Source: Rhizobiaceae bacterium
Lineage (GTDB): Bacteria > Pseudomonadota > Alphaproteobacteria > Rhizobiales > Rhizobiaceae
Assembly (NCBI GenBank): GCA_028865845.1
Contig: JAGWJK010000056.1
Coordinates: 1-11,416, forward strand
Reading direction: 5' to 3'
DNA length: 11,416 nucleotides
The position numbers and the translations under genes were made by a program. Of the stretch, positions 1 through 5,654 are shown one piece after another (the stretch's first letter is position 1; every line of letters starts with the position of its first letter). The notes under the pieces were generated by a model. That model did no database searches. It had not been told where the DNA came from and saw only the letters and a program-made list of their open reading frames with translations.

Positions 1-154
1 CCGACGGCGCCATCAGAAGCTTGGAAATCGCAGCCGAATTGCAGACAGGGCAGGTCAGGAAGCCGCTTGCGACCTGTCGGTCGAAATCGGCGCTTTCCGA
101 AAACCAGCCCTCGAATTCATGGGCGTTGTCACAACGAAGCGAATAACGGATCAA
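1..154 (-). CDS. DUF1178 family protein, N-terminal part (runs off left edge)
   Basis: The first 51 codons of a gene whose 3' end lies outside the window. Read from a TTG start at 154-152 it begins LIRYSLRCDNAHEFEGWF and continues through CPVCNSAAISKLLM. This matches what I know of the DUF1178 family: a short N-terminal beta strand with a Cys, the NAHEFEGWF segment, and a CxxC pair resembling a small metal-binding knuckle. The function of the family is not established. The TTG is chosen because it overlaps the TGA of the upstream nitrilase gene in a TTGA arrangement (154-151), which suggests translational coupling. No ATG lies nearby in this frame that would keep the conserved N-terminus. Confidence in the family is good; the start codon is an inference. 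Confidence 0.8.
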   Translation of the reverse strand, partial: MIRYSLRCDNAHEFEGWFSESADFDRQVASGFLTCPVCNSAAISKLLMAPS

Positions 155-1008
155 GCAGCGACGCCTCCGGACGTCGGCGCCGCGATTTTCTCGAGTGAGA
201 AATCACGTGCGTTTTTGAGATTGGGTATCTTATCATGCGCGGACTTCACCGCCGCGACATCGATCTCGGCCACGAGAACAGCCTCGCCGGTGCCGCCGGC
301 CGACGCCAGTATTTTGCCCCAGGGATCGATGATCATCGAATGGCCGAAAGTTTCGCGGCCGTCCTCATGCTTGCCGGCCTGCGCCGCGGCGATGACGAAC
401 ATGCCGTTCTCGATGGCCCGGGCACGCAGCAGGATCTCCCAATGCGCTTCGCCGGTCTGCCTGGTGAAAGCGGCGGGCACGGTCATCACCTCGGCGCCGG
501 CGACAGCCTGAGCACGATAAAGCTGCGGGAAACGGACATCGTAACAAATGGAAAAGCCGAACTCGGCAAAGGGCAACGACACCACACGCGCCTCGGAACC
601 GGGCTGGTAGGCGGCACTTTCGCGCCAGCTCTCGCCATTGTCGAGATCGACGTCGAACATGTGGATCTTGTCGTAGCGGGCAAGCAGCCTGCCGTCAGGG
701 CCGAAGAGAAAGCCCCGATTGGCGATCTTGCCGCCGTCGAGAGGAATGGCCGTCGAGCCGACATGCACGTAGATGCCGAGTTCCGCAGCAAGCTCGGAGG
801 CGGTCTTAACGACGATGTCATTGGCCTCGTCGCGCAAAACCGCCCGAAGCGCCGGGCGATCCTTCTGGATCGCTCCGGTCATTTCCGGCGTCTGCACGTA
901 GGTCGCGCCCTGCGCCGCCGCCTCGCGCACCAGCCGCGCCATGTCGGCAGCGTTTTTTACCGGATCGACACCGGAGCACATCTGAATGGCAGCGGCTTTG
1001 AAGGTCAT
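151..1008 (-). CDS. Carbon-nitrogen hydrolase (nitrilase superfamily), Nit1/YbeM-like amidase
   Basis: A 285-residue member of the nitrilase superfamily, a normal full length. The catalytic triad is visible: Glu42 in TPEMTG, Lys114 in RYDKIHMFDVD and Cys155 in SICYDVRFPQ. These enzymes hydrolyse C-N bonds of amides. The segments YDKIHMFDVD, CYDVRFPQLYR and HWEILLRARAIEN resemble the Nit1/Nit2 branch (deaminated-glutathione amidase and omega-amidase), so a repair role on deaminated glutathione or a related omega-amide is an inference, not proven by sequence. The ATG at 1008 is preferred over an in-frame upstream extension because GGGAGAG sits just before it and the family N-terminus (TFKAAAIQM) starts here; the extension would overlap the glutaredoxin gene. 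It lies 25 bases after the glutaredoxin gene and its stop overlaps the DUF1178 start. Confidence 0.92.
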   Translation of the reverse strand: MTFKAAAIQMCSGVDPVKNAADMARLVREAAAQGATYVQTPEMTGAIQKDRPALRAVLRDEANDIVVKTASELAAELGIYVHVGSTAIPLDGGKIANRGFLFGPDGRLLARYDKIHMFDVDLDNGESWRESAAYQPGSEARVVSLPFAEFGFSICYDVRFPQLYRAQAVAGAEVMTVPAAFTRQTGEAHWEILLRARAIENGMFVIAAAQAGKHEDGRETFGHSMIIDPWGKILASAGGTGEAVLVAEIDVAAVKSAHDKIPNLKNARDFSLEKIAAPTSGGVAA

Positions 1009-1033
1009 CGTTCTCTCCCGAAATATCCAGGTT

Positions 1034-1291
1034 TCAGGCGGCGAGCAGCGGGTCGAGCTTGCCAGCCCGATCGAGCGCATGAATGTCGTCGCATCCGCCG
1101 ACATGTTCACCATTGATGAAGATCTGCGGGAACGTCGAACGGCCGTTGGCCTTCGAAATCATCTCCTGACGCAGCTCCGGTGAATAAGTGGCGTTGTGCT
1201 CCACATAATCGACGCCCTTGCTGTCGAGCAACGACTTCGCCCGCGAGCAATAGCCGCAGAATTCGCGTGTATAGATAACGACGGATGCCAT
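1034..1291 (-). CDS. grxC: Glutaredoxin 3 (class I, dithiol)
   Basis: An 85-residue protein, the usual size for bacterial glutaredoxin 3. It has the dithiol active site C12-G-Y-C15, a cis-proline segment STFPQIFI (Pro55) and the glutathione-binding GGCDD segment (residues 65-69, with an extra Cys67). It uses glutathione to reduce protein disulfides and to supply electrons to enzymes such as ribonucleotide reductase or ArsC-type arsenate reductases. A GGAG stands 7 bases before the ATG. It sits 30 bases after comF and 25 bases before the nitrilase gene, all on the minus strand, so one transcript is likely. Family assignment is very secure; the symbol grxC follows rhizobial usage. Confidence 0.95.
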   Translation of the reverse strand: MASVVIYTREFCGYCSRAKSLLDSKGVDYVEHNATYSPELRQEMISKANGRSTFPQIFINGEHVGGCDDIHALDRAGKLDPLLAA

Positions 1292-1321
1292 GATCCACTC
1301 CAGAAAAAGACAGGTTTGCTG

Positions 1322-2098
1322 TCATATAAGACCGCCGACCGCCCTTGCAAAGGTCAAAACCGTCACATCCGCGGCACCGGCTTTTTTCAGCGCCCGCGTC
1401 GCGGCGGCAACCGTGGCGCCGGTCGTATAGACATCGTCGACAAGGACGACCCGGCGGCCGAAAATCCTGCTCTCGTGACCGTCGGCGATGGCGAACGCTC
1501 CGCGCACATTGTCCTGACGCGCCCGGGCGCCAAGCCCGACCTGCTGCGTGGTTCGCTTGGTGCGCAACAGCGTTGCCGGAAGCAGCGGCTTGCCGGAAAG
1601 ATCCGCGAGATGCCGGGCCAGTTCGGCGGCCTGATTGTATTTGCGAAAGAACAGCCTCACGCGGTGCAGCGGTATCGGCAGGATGGCGTCGCAAGCCGCA
1701 ACCGTTCCGTCGCTCGCACGCAGCATCCAACCCGCCATCATCGGCGCAAGATCGGTCCGATCGCGATATTTCAGCGACAGCACGAGATCGCGCACGACGC
1801 CATCGTGGATCGCCGCCGAACGGAGCCGATCGAATACCGGCGGATCGGCAATGGCTTCGGCGCTCAGGATGCCCGGGCCGAGATCGTGCGAAAAGGGGCT
1901 GCCGAGCACCTCGCAATAGGGACGCTCGATGAAGCGGACGCCGGACCAGCAGCGCGGACAGAGGCTGCGATGCGTGCCGGTCGAAACCCCGCAGCCGGCG
2001 CAGGCCGGAGGGTAGATCATGTCGGCGAGCGCGACCCACGGTCTGACCAGGCCGCCGCGCAATGCCGATACCATGATTTCCCGTCCCAACATCCCCAT
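1322..2098 (-). CDS. comF: ComF family protein (phosphoribosyltransferase fold)
   Basis: A 258-residue ComF-like protein. Near the N-terminus is a Cys-rich zinc-binding region (C33-A-G-C36, then C47-P-R-C50 and Cys62), followed by a type I phosphoribosyltransferase domain with the PRPP loop VVLVDDVYTTGAT (about 217-229). In naturally competent bacteria ComF is needed for DNA uptake; in rhizobia the role is unclear, and the homologue is usually called amidophosphoribosyltransferase-like. The start is uncertain. ATGs occur at 2098, 2092 and 2074; the 2098 start has no clear ribosome binding site, while the one at 2074 has GGGA about 5 bases upstream, giving 250 residues. It is first in the comF-grx-nitrilase-DUF1178 operon and divergent from the methyltransferase gene. 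Confidence 0.9.
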   Translation of the reverse strand: MGMLGREIMVSALRGGLVRPWVALADMIYPPACAGCGVSTGTHRSLCPRCWSGVRFIERPYCEVLGSPFSHDLGPGILSAEAIADPPVFDRLRSAAIHDGVVRDLVLSLKYRDRTDLAPMMAGWMLRASDGTVAACDAILPIPLHRVRLFFRKYNQAAELARHLADLSGKPLLPATLLRTKRTTQQVGLGARARQDNVRGAFAIADGHESRIFGRRVVLVDDVYTTGATVAAATRALKKAGAADVTVLTFARAVGGLI

Positions 2099-2192
2099 AT
2101 GATTGACACTAGTATTTTCCTGGCGCGTTTGCGAAAGGAAAAATCGAACGGCAACATGTCCCGGATGGGATCGTCAACGCAGGAAAATGCCA

Positions 2193-3077
2193 ATGGATAT
2201 CGTCTTCGACCAGTCGCTGATCGCCGCCCACAGGCGTCGCGCGCTCGCACAGGGAGACCATAAGGCAGCCTTCCTGCTCGAAATTGCCGCGCAGGAGCTG
2301 GCCGAGCGGCTTTCCGTCATCGAGCGGCATTTCGACGAGGCGGTGGAGCTTCACGGGGCGACCGGAATTGCTGCGCGCGCAGCCCTTTCAACCGGCAAGA
2401 TCGGCCATATCAAGCGTATTGAAAGCGAAAGAGGCTTTGCGGCCCTCAATGAGGAACTGATCGAGGCGCCGCTGGAAGAACTGCCGCTTGAAGCCGATAG
2501 CGTCAACCTCGTTCTCTCTCCCCTTAGCCTGCATGTCACCAACGACACGCCAGGCGTCTTCATCCAGGTGCGCCGCGCCCTGAAGGCCGACGGTCTGTTC
2601 CTGGCCGCGATACCGGGGCTCGGCACATTGCAGGAACTCCGTGACGTGCTGCTTGCGACCGAAATCGAGATGACCGGAGGGGCAAGCCCTCGCGTCATCC
2701 CCTTCGCCGACGTTCGCGATGTCGGCGGCCTCCTGCAGCGCGCCGGCTTCACCCTGCCGGTGATCGACGCCGAGACCTATACTGTGCGTTACGACAATCT
2801 TTTTGCGCTGATGCGCGACCTGCGGGCCATGGGCATGACCAACCCCCTCGCCGACCGCAGCCGCAAGCCGCTGACGCGGGCCTTTTTCCTGCGCGCAGCC
2901 GAAATTTACGCCGAGCGTTATTCGGATCCTGACGGAAGAATAAGGGCAACCTTCTCGATCATCTACGCGTCGGGCTGGACGCCGCATGAAAGCCAGCAGA
3001 AACCGTTGCAGCCGGGATCAGCCAAGGCGCGGCTTGCCGATGCGCTCAAGGTGGAAGAGCACAAGCTCAAGCAATAG
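2193..3077 (+). CDS. Methyltransferase-fold protein, NDUFAF5 (complex I assembly factor) homologue
   Basis: A 294-residue protein of the class I SAM-methyltransferase fold. The segments LSPLSLHVTND (108-118), LKADGLFLAAIPG (130-142), QELRDVL, ASPRVIPFADVRDVGGLLQRAGF and GWTPHESQ (261-268) line up with human NDUFAF5 as I remember it. NDUFAF5 acts in mitochondrial complex I assembly, reportedly as an arginine hydroxylase of NDUFS7 rather than a methyltransferase. A matching role in bacterial complex I maturation is an inference. The position of the usual glycine motif (DxGCGxG) reads AVELHGATG (50-58), so the SAM pocket is altered. The ATG at 2193 is chosen because AGGA lies 8 bases upstream; the ATG at 2187 is too close to it, and the reading frame's extension back to 2103 lacks family similarity. 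It is divergent from comF with a 94-base gap. Confidence 0.85.
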   Translation: MDIVFDQSLIAAHRRRALAQGDHKAAFLLEIAAQELAERLSVIERHFDEAVELHGATGIAARAALSTGKIGHIKRIESERGFAALNEELIEAPLEELPLEADSVNLVLSPLSLHVTNDTPGVFIQVRRALKADGLFLAAIPGLGTLQELRDVLLATEIEMTGGASPRVIPFADVRDVGGLLQRAGFTLPVIDAETYTVRYDNLFALMRDLRAMGMTNPLADRSRKPLTRAFFLRAAEIYAERYSDPDGRIRATFSIIYASGWTPHESQQKPLQPGSAKARLADALKVEEHKLKQ

Positions 3078-3082
3078 CCATT

Positions 3083-3119
3083 GGCGCGCAGAAGCGCCCT
3101 GAGACGGGTTAGTCTCAGG
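3083..3119. terminator. Two adjacent hairpins between convergent genes
   Basis: The 48-base gap between the methyltransferase stop and the pilin stop holds two perfect inverted repeats in tandem. The first is GGCGC (3083-3087) with GCGCC (3094-3098); the second is CCTGAGAC (3098-3105) with GTCTCAGG (3112-3119) around a 6-base loop. They share base 3098, so both cannot be fully paired at once. Neither strand has a clear T-run, so intrinsic termination is plausible but not certain; mRNA 3'-end stabilisation is an alternative. Confidence 0.5.
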
Positions 3120-3125
3120 ATAGCA

Positions 3126-3317
3126 TTAAGGAGCGGTGCTGTTCGTGCCGCCTGCCGCGTCCATCGAGGCCGCAGCCTTGTTGAACAGACCGCCGAGGCT
3201 TTGGCCGAAGGCGCCGACACCGCTGATAAGCGCGACAGAGATAAGAGCGGCGATCAAGCCGTACTCAATGACCGTGCTGCCGGTCCTATCGTTGAAAAAA
3301 CGCCTTACGGTACGCAT
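3126..3317 (-). CDS. Flp/Fap-type pilin (type IVb prepilin)
   Basis: A 63-residue prepilin of the Flp family, which builds the tight-adherence (Tad/Cpa) pilus. The leader MRTVRRFFNDRTG is basic and ends in Gly13. Cleavage by a TadV/CpaA-type prepilin peptidase is expected between G13 and S14, giving a mature protein starting STVIEYGLIAALISVAL, with the conserved Glu at position 5 of the mature chain followed by Tyr. One hydrophobic helix (about 15-35) is followed by a short Ala/Gly-rich tail. The ATG at 3317 has AGGAG 9 bases upstream and gives a normal leader, so the longer in-frame extension to 3389 is not used. No cpa/tad assembly genes are in the window, so this is either an orphan pilin or one served from elsewhere. 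It lies 83 bases after the 104-residue membrane protein gene. Confidence 0.93.
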   Translation of the reverse strand: MRTVRRFFNDRTGSTVIEYGLIAALISVALISGVGAFGQSLGGLFNKAAASMDAAGGTNSTAP

Positions 3318-3400
3318 ACGCCTCAAACTCCTGGTCTCTGGAAGTGAGCGAACCCGGCGCATTTGCGACACCCGATCGGCCATACTCATTTATGCTGGGA

Positions 3401-3715
3401 TCAGCAGCCGCTATCGGCGCCGTAACCCTGAACGATGCAGACCGAACCCGGCTCTTGCTGCAGCACGCTGCGGCGAATGGTATAGCGCTTGCCGTTTTCC
3501 GACTGCGGAATGGAACCGGTCGTTATGTTGTCGTAGTCCGGCGCGCTGGCGAGCACACTGGATTTCGATTTGTCGGAAAGCATCGGCGTCAGGATAAGCG
3601 AGAGCGCTACCGCCGCTGTCCCGAACAGCAAAGCGATATTCAGCGCGCCCGTCTTGCGCGACGAGGAGTAAGACTGTTCTTTTTCCTGAACAGCTTTCCA
3701 GAAATCGTCGTCCAT
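3401..3715 (-). CDS. Hypothetical single-pass membrane protein upstream of pilin
   Basis: I do not recognise a characterised family. The 104-residue protein has a charged cytoplasmic-looking N-terminus (MDDDFWKAVQEKEQ), one strong transmembrane helix at about 24-46 (GALNIALLFGTAAVALSLIL) and a polar C-terminal part with DNITTGSIP (62-70), YTIRRSV and two cysteines (93 and 104, the last residue). With the Arg/Lys pair before the helix, the topology is probably N-in, C-out, placing both cysteines in the periplasm where they could form a disulfide. The start is supported by GAAGAAGG about 9 bases before the ATG. It is on the same strand as the pilin gene with an 83-base gap, so co-transcription and a pilus-related role are possible, but this is only context. 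Confidence 0.75.
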   Translation of the reverse strand: MDDDFWKAVQEKEQSYSSSRKTGALNIALLFGTAAVALSLILTPMLSDKSKSSVLASAPDYDNITTGSIPQSENGKRYTIRRSVLQQEPGSVCIVQGYGADSGC

Positions 3716-3823
3716 AATGTCAAGCCTTCTTCAACACACAAACCAATTGCTTGATTGAGACCATTGAATGCCAGAAGGTCATAAACGATCCCTTAATATC
3801 CACATGTAAATTAGCGACGCGCC

Positions 3824-3828
3824 GAGTC
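3824..3828. promoter_or_regulatory. GANTC site (CcrM-type methylation target)
   Basis: GAGTC matches GANTC, the target of the cell-cycle DNA methyltransferase CcrM of alphaproteobacteria. It lies about 109 bases upstream of the 104-residue membrane protein start and close to the CtrA-like element. A single GANTC can occur by chance, so its meaning depends on conservation. Confidence 0.3.
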
Positions 3829-3863
3829 GTAAGAAAAGACCTAACAGGCTCTAATTTCTTGAT

Positions 3864-3890
3864 ATTATATAATTAAACGCCATTAACCAT
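3864..3890 (-). promoter_or_regulatory. Candidate CtrA-type element with TATAAT box
   Basis: Two TTAA half sites (3873-3876 and 3883-3886) are separated by 6 bases, and the second continues as TTAACCAT (3883-3890), the form often given for CtrA half sites in alphaproteobacteria. The classical full site is TTAA-N7-TTAA, so the spacing is one base short. On the minus strand a perfect TATAAT (3869-3864) follows 3 bases after the element, which would start transcription near 3857 and give a leader of about 140 bases to the 104-residue protein gene. TATAAT also occurs on the plus strand (3868-3873). CtrA control of Flp pilin genes is known in Caulobacter; extension to this gene is an inference. 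Confidence 0.38.
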
Positions 3891-4079
3891 ATTGATGGGT
3901 GTTGGCTTTTGAGACGCCTCTTGCGGTAACGTCACCATCACGAATGAGATATCGCCCATATCGCGATGTCATCCCAGCCGATCAGGCGCTTACAGGCACT
4001 GCGCGAACGGGCCGTGACGAACCGGTCGGCGTCACCAATCCGACGGCCGGACCTTATTTTTAGAGGCCCAAGGCTCTTC

Positions 4080-4107
4080 TTGACATATTCGGCGCGGTCA
4101 ATAATCT
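4080..4107 (+). promoter_or_regulatory. Possible sigma-70-type promoter for the 108-residue membrane protein
   Basis: A perfect TTGACA (4080-4085) is followed after 16 bases by TAATCT (4102-4107), a weak -10. The ATG of the downstream gene is at 4132 and its GAGGA lies inside the short leader. The -35 is convincing and the -10 is not. Confidence 0.4.
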
Positions 4108-4131
4108 CTCATAAGTTGTGAGGATTCGTAT

Positions 4132-4458
4132 ATGGCAACCCTCTTAAAAATCGTCGGCAGTGCATTCATCGCCTTGGCGGTATTGATCGCCGTTCTGGGG
4201 ATTACGACAGGGGCCGCAGGGGCGCTGGAAATGTTCCTGGGCGTTGCCGGCAGCGCATTTATCTCAGGCATTCTGATTGCAGCCTTCGGATCGATGCTGA
4301 CGCATCTGGAAAGAATAAGCCTGCAGGCGGCAAAACAGACCGAAGTGCTGACCGAGCTGCTGCAATTGGCGCCGAGACCAAATCTCGCCTACGCAGCTCC
4401 GGCACCGGATTCTGCCGGCCAGCTTGAAAAATCGAATTTCCGTTTCAGGGAAGTCTAG
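4132..4458 (+). CDS. Hypothetical small membrane protein, two transmembrane helices
   Basis: I do not recognise this 108-residue protein. It has two hydrophobic, Gly/Ala-rich helices at about 4-25 and 34-57, then a helical amphipathic stretch (58-80, HLERISLQAAKQTEVLTELL) and a Pro/Ala-rich tail ending SNFRFREV. Both ends are probably cytoplasmic, with the hairpin in the inner membrane. The start is well supported by AGGA 8 bases before the ATG, and a TTGACA lies upstream. Codon use looks like that of its neighbours. The stop codon TAG shares the palindrome CTAG with the stop of the convergent mutT gene. No function can be assigned; proximity to the pilin region does not establish a link. Confidence 0.78.
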   Translation: MATLLKIVGSAFIALAVLIAVLGITTGAAGALEMFLGVAGSAFISGILIAAFGSMLTHLERISLQAAKQTEVLTELLQLAPRPNLAYAAPAPDSAGQLEKSNFRFREV

Positions 4459-4868
4459 AGCAAATCCTGGAGGAATGGGATCAACGGCTCATCGGCCGGC
4501 GGCATGGGATAGTCGCGCAACGCCTTCGGCCGCACCCATTTGATCGCCTGACCTTCGCGGCCATGCGGAATGCCTTCATAACGCCTGCAGATATAAAGAG
4601 GCATCAGCAGGTGGAAGGTCTCGTAGGTGTGGCTTGCGAATGTCAGCGGCGCCAGACAGGGAATCTTGGTCAGGATGCCGAGCTCTTCCTCAAGCTCGCG
4701 CACCAAAGTTTCCTCCGGCGTCTCACCGGCTTCGACCTTGCCGCCGGGAAATTCCCAGAGGCCGGCCATCGATTTGCCTTCCGGACGCTGCGCGAGAAGA
4801 ATGCGGCCGTCCGTATCGATCAACGCGCAAGCGGCGACGAGAATGATCTTGCGACCTGCTTCGCTCAT
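4455..4868 (-). CDS. mutT: MutT-type Nudix hydrolase (8-oxo-dGTP diphosphatase family)
   Basis: A 137-residue Nudix protein with a complete Nudix box Gx5Ex7REUxEExGU at residues 43-65 (G43, E49, R57, E58, E61, E62, G64), which binds the metal and cleaves a nucleoside diphosphate bond. LLAQRPEGKSMAGLWEFPGG just before the box and a C-terminal AIKWV segment are typical of the MutT branch, which removes 8-oxo-dGTP from the nucleotide pool and prevents A:T to C:G transversions. Other Nudix substrates cannot be excluded from sequence. The ATG at 4868 follows GGAGGA and overlaps the GNAT gene stop as ATGA, so translation is likely coupled; the longer frame upstream is just the GNAT gene in another frame. 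The gene ends convergently on the membrane protein gene with a 4-base overlap. Confidence 0.93.
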   Translation of the reverse strand: MSEAGRKIILVAACALIDTDGRILLAQRPEGKSMAGLWEFPGGKVEAGETPEETLVRELEEELGILTKIPCLAPLTFASHTYETFHLLMPLYICRRYEGIPHGREGQAIKWVRPKALRDYPMPPADEPLIPFLQDLL

Positions 4869-5644
4869 GCGTCCTCCGAAGAGCGCCAATAGCAGTAACG
4901 ATAGGCTTCGCGAAAACCGAACCGGGCATAGAGCCTCAATGCAGGTTCGTTGTCGGCGCCGACCTGCAGCCACGCGGTCTTGGCGCTGCGCATGCGTGCC
5001 CAGCGAAGCGCCGACGTCAGGATCTCGATCGCCAGCCCCTTGCGCCGATGCTGCGCGGACACGGCGACCGACATGATACCGGCAAGATCGTTATCCTGAA
5101 CGCAGAGCGTCGTTGCGACGGGTCCTGCCTCGTCGTTCTCGATCACGAAAAGACCGGATGGCGGCTTGATGCCGCTGACGATCTCGGCCAAAGCGGGCTT
5201 CAGTTGCGGGTCCGCGCCATCCACGAGCAGGCTGGCATCAACATACCGGCCGACATCGTGGCTCGGCAGATGGTCCAGCGCGTCGGGCAGTTCGAGGTCG
5301 ACGAGATTGGCCGTCATGACGACATTCTCCTCGAAGCGCGTCCAGCCCTGGCTTTGCAGCAGCTCGATCAGCATCGGCGAGGCCAGCGGCGTCTCGCGCA
5401 CGACCATCGGCCGGCCATAGGCTTCGAACTTTCGCTGCGCCTTTTCTAGCCGGATTTCCAGATCGCGATGATCGGAAGGATCGAGCGGCACGACGCAATT
5501 CAGCCGCTTCGACGGGTGACCGGCCGTCAACCGCACCTGCCAGCTGCCGTCGTACTGTATCGACGAAGCCGGCCATGCTCGAAAGCCGACGGCTTCAAGC
5601 CTGCGCACCAAGGGCAGGATATTCATCTTGGACTGGGCATGCAT
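4865..5644 (-). CDS. GNAT family N-acetyltransferase, two-part
   Basis: A 259-residue acetyltransferase. The C-terminal half is a standard GNAT domain: MSVAVSAQHRRKGLAIEIL (191-209) holds the acetyl-CoA pyrophosphate-binding RRKGLA motif, and NEPALRLYARFGF (232-244) is the usual C-terminal signature. The N-terminal half, with WQVRLTAGHPSKRLNCVVPL (35-54) and later VRETPL, resembles the degenerate first GNAT domain of tandem GNAT proteins. The substrate is unknown. It starts about 10 bases after argJ and its stop overlaps the mutT start as ATGA. The start is uncertain: the ATG at 5644 has GGAG 14 bases upstream, the ATG at 5626 has no clear site, and the ATG at 5674 would overlap the argJ end. 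Family assignment is secure. Confidence 0.87.
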   Translation of the reverse strand: MHAQSKMNILPLVRRLEAVGFRAWPASSIQYDGSWQVRLTAGHPSKRLNCVVPLDPSDHRDLEIRLEKAQRKFEAYGRPMVVRETPLASPMLIELLQSQGWTRFEENVVMTANLVDLELPDALDHLPSHDVGRYVDASLLVDGADPQLKPALAEIVSGIKPPSGLFVIENDEAGPVATTLCVQDNDLAGIMSVAVSAQHRRKGLAIEILTSALRWARMRSAKTAWLQVGADNEPALRLYARFGFREAYRYCYWRSSEDA

Positions 5645-5654
5645 AAGCGGGATA

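Larger units (their letters stand above)
3716..4131. other. 416-base gene-free region with AT-rich core
   Basis: No coding region is convincing here. Roughly 3770-3900 is clearly AT-richer than its surroundings and contains the TTAA pair, TATAAT on both strands and a GAGTC site described separately. From about 3910 to 4060 composition returns to GC-rich, with a short inverted repeat GTGACG (4014-4019) and CGTCAC (4030-4035) that I cannot interpret. The right end holds the promoter-like TTGACA and the ribosome binding site of the 108-residue membrane protein. It probably carries divergent promoters for the pilin-side and mutT-side genes. Confidence 0.6.

Noticed and set aside
235..1116. Long plus-strand open frame (293 codons)
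   Set aside because: It is antisense to the nitrilase and glutaredoxin genes, which have intact catalytic motifs; its translation is Arg/Gly/His-rich and matches no family. GC-rich coding DNA commonly leaves such open antisense frames.
1107..2039. Minus-strand open frame (310 codons)
   Set aside because: It runs in another frame across comF and glutaredoxin; comF has the zinc cysteines and PRPP loop, this frame has no recognisable domain.
2103..2192. N-terminal extension of the NDUFAF5-like gene and a TTGACA at 2103
   Set aside because: The extension has no family similarity and the ATG at 2193 has the properly spaced AGGA. The TTGACA has no -10 at normal spacing.
1196..2263. Long plus-strand open frame (355 codons)
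   Set aside because: Antisense to comF and glutaredoxin, with Arg-rich low-complexity translation and no motif or convincing start.
4055..4080. Possible terminator hairpin around AGAGGCC/GGCTCT
   Set aside because: The stem is short and needs a bulge, has no T-run on the side where it would be needed, and is immediately followed by a promoter-like TTGACA.
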